A stretch of DNA of 64,000 nt from the NCBI GenBank assembly GCA_905178155.1, contig CAJINV010000003.1, positions 3,210,260 through 3,274,259 of the forward strand, written 5' to 3'. The position numbers were made by a program, and so were the translations under genes. Position 1 is the first letter of the stretch, and every line of letters starts with the position of its first letter. Of the stretch, positions 57,101-64,000 are shown piece after piece. Below the pieces are notes generated by a model. It worked only from the letters and a program-made list of their open reading frames with translations. It was not told where the DNA came from and did not search any database. This DNA is from Amoebophrya sp. A120. Taxonomy: Eukaryota; Sar; Dinophyceae; Syndiniales; Amoebophryaceae.

Positions 57101-58008
57101 CTAGAACATGTTCGCGCGAAAGCCACTGGGGCGCTGTTCTCCTGCCAGCGGGGCGCTGTTGTCCTCCTCCTCCGCGTTAGTGTGCGGCACTTGGAGTTTG
57201 CTGACCTTCGCCGCGAATCTGCTGAACCACGCCGCGGCCAGTGGCTGCAACCGGTACCACGGGAGCCCGGTCGGGCGCCGGCACGTGGCCTTCAGGGCCA
57301 GCACCTCCCTCCTGGAGGGGAGGAACCCCGCGCCGGACGCGCGCCGGTACGCTTCCTCCATCTCGTGGATTTCTTCCCGACACAATAGCCGGAACACAGC
57401 CTCGCCCGCTCTGTTGACGTTCTCAAACATGGACCGGATGCACTGGACATTGTCGCCGCTTAGGTGCGGACTAATCAGGCCGCTGATGGTCTGCGCCCGG
57501 GCGTTCCATTCGAACGGAATACCGTAACGCTTCCAGTCCATGGGACGGAGGAACCCGTTGTTGGCCAAACAGATAACGGAGTCCGCTTTGTCGGCGGTCC
57601 ATTGGGTCGCGCCCGGGGTCCTGATGTGGAAGTTGTGGTTGAGGGACTATAAGTGTTGGGGGACTAGCAACAAAGAAGAACAGCGAAGCAGAGCAACACA
57701 AGGCCCTGCGCATGCTTAGCATAGCAACACAAGTACCATTTCCGGTAGTCATCCAAGGAGGCGCGCGATAAGGCTGCGGCATCCGCCCCCAGAATGTCAT
57801 CCAGTTCCTCCGGCGAGGGCAACTCTTCCACGTACGACCGTGGTGCCGGTGGTACCTCCGTCAAGTAGCAGCCAAGCTGCTCATGGTGCGGGAGCTTATC
57901 CCACGAAAGGGCCCGGTATCTCTCATGCAGGCGCGCGACACAGTTCAGCTCCGACAAGAGCTTGTCGATGACGCGAGCCGACTCGATTGCCGCCTGGAGG
58001 AGCACCAT
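57101..58008 (-). CDS. Hypothetical protein, two exons
   Basis: Model (minus strand): exon 1 58008-57737, exon 2 57620-57101; a 116-nt intron with donor GTACTT and acceptor CACATCAG; the split codon forms Trp; about 263 residues. The start is the ATG giving MVLLQAAIESARVIDKLL. The product is mixed helical with Trp- and Arg-rich motifs: DYRKW, joined to TPGATQWTADKADSVICLAN, and RPMDWKRYGIPFEWN. No family recognised. It follows the next gene upstream by only about 200 bases on the same strand and may belong to it. Confidence 0.55.
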
Positions 58009-58215
58009 TATCTGCCGACTCAACGTCCACGTTTTCTTCTGTTGTAGTGGTCAAGAGTCGTTTTTTTTTGGCGCTGTTGCGGTAAGTGCTAACGTTGGTG
58101 TCAGTATGGTGGTGCTAGCGCCACAGTATCAGTATCTCTAGTTCTTGCGTTATTGCGATAGTTTCCGCCCTCTTCGGAAGACGGGCGAACAACAAGAAAA
58201 CAGCCGCGGGGGCGC

Positions 58216-61200
58216 CTAATGCTCTACCTCCTCCGCAGCAAATTCGTCTTCCAGGCTCCCCTTCTTCGTTTGCTTCTTTTTGGATTTCGGTTGCTGATCC
58301 CAGCGAGGAAGCATGTGGTAGTCAATACCAGCCAGGTAGCTGACGTACTGCGCGGACGACCCGTTCCACACCTCTCCGATCCCAACGGCGACGTCTCGTT
58401 CGTTCATTGCGCCACCCTTCGCCCGCTCCTCCAACGCGCGGAGGTCATCTACTACCTGATGTTAATGCGACGAATTGCCCGCATTTCGCTGCGCCAAATG
58501 GCTACGCAGGAGCATTTCGCTTGCACTGAACCACAGCAAATGTGTATGTAGGAGCTTCCACTGAACTAAAGCAAGTGTGTATGTAGGAGCATTGCGGTGG
58601 TATGTTTATGCAGTTGAGCCCAATGTTTATGCAGGCGCATCAATGCGCATCAATGTGATCACTCACCTTTTTCATCGGAGACATCAAGTCGACTTCCAGG
58701 CTTTCGAAGAATTTCGTAAATGAGTCCAGAAGTGTGGACGGCACGCCCGGCAAACGCGGCCGCGTTTTTAGCAACGCAAGCACTACCATTCTCGAAGGGT
58801 CACTCGAAGCCGGAACCATGAGACTGTAGTCCGGCGCCAGAACGTCCCAGGTCTCCGTGTGTTCCGCGAACCACTTCGCGACGGCGTCAAGCAGCTCCAC
58901 TTCCTCCCCTCCCACGGCGGGGATGCGGTATTCGTGGAGCATCACCATGGCTTCGATGAAGTCAGTCGCGAAAAAAACCCACGCGGAGACTCCATTTTCG
59001 ACCGCTCGGAATAACGAAGCGACAAAATTGTCGAGATGGAGTGGCTGCAATGCCTCCTCCTCAGGCCAATTGTCCGGGACTGTTGTGCAGGGGTACGGCA
59101 ATACTGCTGCGCAAGTGCTGAGCAGCTTGCTATCTAAAAAAGATAAAGATACTGAAGATACTGCATCTATTCACTGGGTATTCACTGGGTGTCTCTGCAC
59201 AATGATACTACTCACACTACGCACAATAGAAATACTGTTCGTGCGCTGGGTGAACGTTCTGAAGCTCGGTCGCTCGGTGAACGGGTAGTGCCGGTACGGG
59301 TTCTGGCCCGTTGGCGCGAAACGGCGGGGGGCTCCGCTCGCACCTAAGTCATCGTCCTCGTCGTCAGAGAGTGACATTGCCCCGAACCTCTTGTTTGGCG
59401 TGCGGGATGGATGGCCGGGAGCGTTGTCCGGCCGCGGCGTCGCATCGGCGTCCTCCACAAGGACCTCGCGTTTTTGAGCACCGGGGTCCCCGACGATTCG
59501 GAGGTGCATACTAGGCAACTGCCCGGGAAGGAGTGGGGACGGCGTTGGAAGACTTGCAACCGGCTGGCCCGGATCTGTTACCTGGAGGTTATAGGAACAA
59601 GAAGGTTGAGGAAAGAGAATTCACAACCACGTGGTCTTCTACGGCCAACATCACAGCCACATGTTCTTCTACGGAATCTGCGGCCAACATCACAACCACA
59701 TGTTTTTCTACGTCCTGTGGCGGCGCCGTCGGGCCCGACGCGCGCGAGTGCTGTCTGTCCTCCAAGTTCGGCTCGAGGGCTTCGCTCGATCGCGCGCCGG
59801 GGGCTGAGACGATTCGTTGGCGCATGCTGGGCAACTGCCCGGAACGGAGTCGGGACGGCGTCGGAACACCTGCAAACGGCTGGCGCGGATCTGTTACCTG
59901 GAGGTAAAGGGAAAAACAATTGTCAGGCCTGTAGCGCCATGTATTGGCCGCGCTTTTTCTGCTATGTTATGCGCCAGCCAACATGAGAACTTCGCACGTT
60001 CTTCTACCTGCGGCGGCGCCGACGGATCCGACGACGTTTTGTTCTCCCCGTTCGGTTTGTTCTCCTCGTGCGGTGGGTGTCCTGAACGAAAGCCACCGCT
60101 TGCGGTCCGGCGCACCTCCGGGTCTGCTCTAGAGGAGCTTGGGGCGACCTGCTCCCCTTGCACTGTTCTGCGAGTGGACGCGCCCTGCGCCCCCGCGGCG
60201 GACTCCCAGCGCGCCACAGCCCGGGCAATCGGCTCGCCTGTTCCGTCCGGTTTGTTCTCCACGTTTGGTCTGCTTTCTGCGAGGGCGCAGCTGTTTCCTC
60301 TTTTCTGCACGACCGGTTTGTTTTTCTCCTGGCCGGGAAACACTGCCTCTTCTGACCGAGAGACTCTCTCTTGTGCCGTTTGTTCTCCGCGTTCAGTCTG
60401 CTTCCTGCGAGAGCGCAGCTCCTTCCTTTCTTCTGCAAGGCCGCTCTGTTGTTTTCCTGGCCGGGCAGCACTGCTCCCCCTGGCCGAGAAAGGCTGTTTC
60501 GTGTGCGGGTTGCGAGAAGGACTGTTTCCCCCGTCCTGGACTATTCTGTTCCTGCGAGTCGCGCCGCCCTGTTCCTGAATGGAACTGAAACAGTTGGCGA
60601 GGTCCAACGAGGGCGATACGGATGACCGCGACGGCGATGTGAGGTGATTCCAGACCCGGTGATGGTCACCATGCAGGAGCGGACTGGAGTGGTTCTGCCG
60701 CCCTGGCGTGCGTCGCGGAGCGTCCCGCGCCACCGGGTAAGCGTTTGCAGTCGCCCGGCGGTGGCCCGTCGCCCGGCGGTGGGGACTGTAGACGGAATAC
60801 GCCCGGGGCGAATCGTCGCGGTGGCCCGTCGCCCGGCGCAGGGGACTGTCGTCTTCGCCCGGAGGTGCCCGGCACTCTCCTTCCAGGAGCCGTGCTCGTG
60901 GCAAAGGCAAACCCTGCGGCATACCCTGCGGCATCCGATCTTCGGCTGGGGGCGTCGCTTCCGCATTATTCTGCTGGGGGGAGGCGCCAGCGTCCGCAGC
61001 AGAGTAGTCCGCTCTCGGACCGTGGAGCTGCTTCAGGACAGCGGTGTCGTCCGTAAAGGCGTAACCGGATACCTCGGCCAGGTACGCCTGCAGCAACTCG
61101 GGATCGACCCGATCCGTTTCGCACCGGGCGAACCCGGTCCGGGCCGCAAGCATCCCGACAATTTCGCACAACAACCGCGTGGGCCGCTCCCCGCCGAGCT

Positions 61201-62831
61201 GCACCAGCTCCCGCGCGCCTGAGTGACCCCATTTTTCATCAGATTCACGCAGAAGATGTTATTTTGAACCATGAAGGAGCTCTTTCAACTAGAACTCTTT
61301 TCAACTAGAACGACCGACTCTTTTCAACTAGAACACATGAAGGAAGCAAAAAGGAAGCAAAGGAGTACGGTGCAAGAACGGGTCGACACACATCACAAGT
61401 TCTCGGTCCAGAGCGTCGGGACCCTTTTCCTTCTTCCGCCTGATGTAGCTGGCCAGTTTGTCCGTGGGGTTCCTCACAAACTGGGAAACTATCGCCGCCA
61501 TCATCGTTCCGTACGTCGCCCTCTGGGCGGGGTTCAGTGGGTCTTCAAAACCAAACGGCACCTGCAACTGGGGCGTCTCCCGGAGCCACCGCCTCGCGTC
61601 CTTCACCACTATGCCACAGGAAGACGCTGGCAGGGCATACGCGCACTGCCAAGTAGGCGAGTAAGCACCGTCGAGGCGCGACTAAGAAAGCACCTCGAGG
61701 TGCTACCCCTACGAGTATGGCTGTGACTACACGCAAGCCCTGCCAGTTTTTCCGGTGGGATACACTCCTTGAACTGCAAGAAGTACGCGGGCCCAACCAC
61801 GGAAAGATATCCAGCAGGTGCAACTTCCTGCGCGGCGATAAATAACTAGCATCATACGCGGGAGCATGAGCATGACAAACGGGCGCCGGGCGTCATATGC
61901 GACGCAGCATAACAAAGTGCCGGCCTATCGAGCAGCAAGTCGCATGTTTTGGATACTAATAAACGAATGGCGATCTGGCGGACCATCTCGCGAACCGCCT
62001 CCTCCTCGTTCGCGTGCGCAGCTATGAACTTGTCGATCCACTCCACCTGTATCACAATCGTTGAGCGTTAGTTAACATATCTCATCACCCTCATATCACA
62101 CGCTCGAGGTCACAGGTCTTCAGAACGAGCAACCCAAACGGCTCACCTGTAACTTCGCACGCCTTTGCGTCACGGCGCGACTCTGACGCGTGTGCTGGTT
62201 GAAGATTGGGGGGAACGCGGAGAGACAAATCTCCAGGTCCTCCACGCCCAAAGGGCTCTCCTCCAGGGTCTTGTCCGCCGAGACGGTCCACATCGGCTTC
62301 CTGGTCCCGCTGGCCGCCGCCGCGGCTTGCGCGAGCAAAAACTTCGCGAACGCCGACGCCTTGGCGAAGTTCAAGAAGGACTCCTCCGCGTTTAACTTTT
62401 GCAGCTCCTGCACGGCAAAAGCCACCTGAGTTCCATGTTGAATGTTGATGTCGGTCGAAGCTAGAGAATGAGGGGCGCGTACTGTTCATGCCTGTCAGAG
62501 CTACACTACAAAATGACTCATCAGAAAAGATATCAGAAAAGAGTGAAAAAATGGCAGCAGGCAGCAGAGCAAAGAAGCGAAGGAAATGCACCACGTCAAC
62601 ACCGGGCCCGTGTCGTGTTGCGAACGCCAGGTGGCACGCCGTATCCAGTTCCGCGTTGTGGTCCCAGACCTCCTGCGACTGCTTTGGTATTTTGTAGTGT
62701 AAAAACACGCCTTCCCGGATCTCCGATACGGTTGCGCGCCGCTTGGTAACCGTGTCCCGCTCGTCGACGAGCGACTGCTCGTCCTGCAGGAGCGGCCCAT
62801 CGTCCTCCAGAAAGGGAACGGCGTTCAGCAT
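58216..62831 (-). CDS. Hypothetical large multi-exon protein with internal exon duplications (approximate model)
   Basis: Minus strand, about ten exons. Well-supported junctions: 62831-62595, 62425-62147, 62046-61957, 61827 to about 61733, 61218-60008, 59897-59712, 59581 down to about 59240, and 58667 up to about 59095, then 58455-58216. The acceptors all have AG, and donors such as GTGAGC, GTAGAA and GTGAGT keep frame. The exon near 61610-61390 (VKDARRWLRETPQLQVPFG) and its borders, and the 59240/59095 junction, are not resolved. The N-terminal exons are helical (VQELQKLNAEESFLNFAKAS, VEWIDKFIAAHANEEEAVRE). The middle exon (about 400 residues) is basic and repetitive with RRATGHR units. A duplicated exon follows (VTDPRQPFAGVPTPS and VTDPGQPVASLPTPS). 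The last exons are ordered. No known family. The number of genes here is uncertain. Confidence 0.45.
59514..59905 (-). repeat. 316-bp tandem duplication carrying an exon and its intron
   Basis: A stretch of about 85 bases (including CCAG|GTAACAGATCC and GGGCAGTTGCC on the minus strand) occurs twice, 316 bp apart (GGCAACT at 59514-59520 and 59830-59836). Each copy begins with a splice acceptor followed by a VTDPxQP-coding exon. The intron between them contains about 36-bp subrepeats starting GTAGAA, each a potential donor (about 59620-59710). The exon before the first copy also ends at a GTAGAA donor. So the duplication multiplied exon, intron and donor together. Confidence 0.8.
60249..60490 (-). 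repeat. About 129-bp tandem duplication in the large - strand exon
   Basis: Two diverged copies (about 60249-60361 and 60378-60490) share GTTTGTTCTCC, GCGCAGCT, CCTGGCCGGG and GACCGAG/GGCCGAG. They encode matching peptides such as FPGQEKNK and ARPGKQQ in the minus-strand frame. Confidence 0.75.
61280..61334. repeat. Short repeats of TTTTCAACTAGAAC
   Basis: Three copies of (C)TTTTCAACTAGAAC at about 61280-61295, 61296-61311 and 61318-61334. They lie inside a proposed minus-strand intron. Confidence 0.85.
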
Positions 62832-64000
62832 GCTTCCGCTTCCTTCACGTCAGTAGTTGGTGTCGTTTCGTCTCCCTTCTCGCTCTTTGGCGTCCTTCGG
62901 TTGACTCCGTCTCCTTGTAATTATTCTGTCGGTGTTGCCGTCTTCCTTTCCGCACTTTGGCGCACTTGGAATGTCTCCGACCGTTGTTGTTTCCGCGCTT
63001 TGGCGTACTTTGAATGTCAAAACTCCGGTATTGTTGTCGTCTTTCTTTCCGCACTTTGGCGTACTTTGACTAGCGCTAGATGAGAGAACACACTGTCTTA
63101 TCTGCTAGCGCAATGAGAGAATCGCTGGAGCCTCACGCGACAGGTGCAGCCGATTTGGTACGTAGTCGCTCGGAAGAGCGCGGGTCACATACACTGCGCA
63201 ACGCGCTTTGCACTCTGAGTCAGCTCTTTGGGCTTTTTCGGTCTCTCCACTGTGGACACGCGGCTCGCTCTGTGTCAGCTCTTTGGGCTTTTGCGGTCAC
63301 GCCACACCGTGGACACGCAACTCTCTCAAGGGCTGTTTTGACAATGCCAGGCGCTCACTCTCTCAAGGGCTGTTTTGACAATCCCAGGCGCTCACAAAAG
63401 TTTGACATGTGCGCGTCCGTCCCTCACAAGAGATTGCCTTGTACGTGCGCAGTCTGACAACAACACGGCGGGTGAGCGTGTCCTACAGAGCACAGCTGTG
63501 GAAGGTGTGATCCGTCTGGCTATCTTGGCAGATCAGATCGATGATGTTGGATTCGTGCCAAGTAGATTCGTATGAGTTACTTTGCTTCCTTGCGCTGTTG
63601 CACTATGACGCTGATGCGCTGTCGCAAAAAACTAAGGTCGTGAACGTGTCAAAATTTTTTGAAAACTATGGCCGTGGACGTCTCACGTAGAAACCACATC
63701 GACGCGCTTTCTCGAGCGTCGTCAAACAGAAACAGTCTTGTGAATGCGACTAGCGAAGCAGTCTTGTGAATGCGACAAGCTGCTGGCGATATGGACGTCA
63801 AACAGAAACAGTCTGGCGAATGCGACAAGCTGGTGCTGGCAATATGGACGTGAACGCAATAAAAGACTATGGACGTGAACGCCAAGTTGTGGCATCGAAG
63901 TGGCGTTCTGGCATCGAAGTCGTGTTGTCTAAAAGAGTATGGCCTTCAGCCTCAGCCTCAAGATACGGAAGCTCTGTCATCGAAAAAATTGTGCTATCTA
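62832..64000. other. Upstream region of the - strand gene, with several local tandem repeats
   Basis: No supported gene. Three spaced copies of TTTCCGCRCTTTGGCGYACTT lie at about 62947, 62990 and 63047. A 55-bp unit containing CAGCTCTTTGGGCTTTT occurs at 63213 and 63268. A perfect-but-one 37-bp tandem lies at 63321-63357 and 63358-63394. Near 63720-63900, AGTCTTGTGAATGCGAC, TATGGACGTGAACGC and TGGCATCGAAGT each recur. Confidence 0.6.
63213..63394. repeat. Nested tandem repeats (55-bp and 37-bp units)
   Basis: Two 55-bp copies start at 63213 and 63268. They run directly into two 37-bp copies (63321-63357 and 63358-63394, one mismatch, TGCC versus TCCC). The second pair is nearly identical, so recent. 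Confidence 0.9.

Noticed and set aside
57101-62831. One single - strand gene covering the whole interval
   Set aside because: A stop at 58216 and a new start at 58008 with no usable splice pair between them favour at least two genes, though this is not settled.

Overview
The window reads as nuclear DNA of a protist, most likely an alveolate of the dinoflagellate lineage. A parasitic syndinian of the Amoebophrya type is my best guess, by inference only. The grounds are: long intron-poor genes; short GT-AG introns (about 100-210 nt); long disordered insertions inside conserved enzymes; one-way gene arrays; and, above all, four introns that look like inserted DNA transposons, with terminal inverted repeats and short target duplications. 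Such 'introner' elements are known from a few protist groups including Amoebophrya. There are no bacterial operons, rRNA genes, tRNA genes or CRISPR arrays that I can support.

Layout. From about 1.3 to 52.9 kb every supported gene is on the + strand: an ankyrin-repeat protein, a DHHC palmitoyltransferase, a RING/membrane protein, a membrane protein rich in DPF-type motifs, an Mtq2/HemK2-like eRF1 methyltransferase, an ATP23-type mitochondrial protease, a predicted secreted protein, a dioxygenase/PLP-enzyme fusion, a CARM1-like arginine methyltransferase, a cytochrome b5/acyl-CoA dehydrogenase fusion, a PH-like-domain protein, a mucin-like lectin, and a short-chain dehydrogenase. At 52.9-54.0 kb an AT-rich stretch with a two-copy tandem repeat separates this array from a - strand array. 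The - strand array (54.0-62.8 kb) holds a possible chromatin protein (AT-hook/lysine-alanine tail plus an H3-like helix pair) and two unrecognised multi-exon genes full of local tandem duplications. A very GC-rich block without convincing genes lies at about 31.96-33.59 kb.

The genes do not form one pathway. Shared themes are membrane and secretory biology (DHHC enzyme, RING/TM protein, DPF protein, lectin), mitochondrial and lipid metabolism (ATP23, PhyH-PLP fusion, b5-ACAD) and protein methylation (Mtq2, CARM1).

Gene models below were built by hand. Where an intron is proposed, both splice sites were located and the reading frame was checked across the junction. None was tested against transcripts. 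The most interesting signal is the set of four transposon-like introns at 14.55, 20.57, 21.34 and 50.37 kb. For each, removing the element plus one target-duplication copy restores an open frame, yet none of the four has an AG 3' end if a G(T/C) 5' end is assumed.
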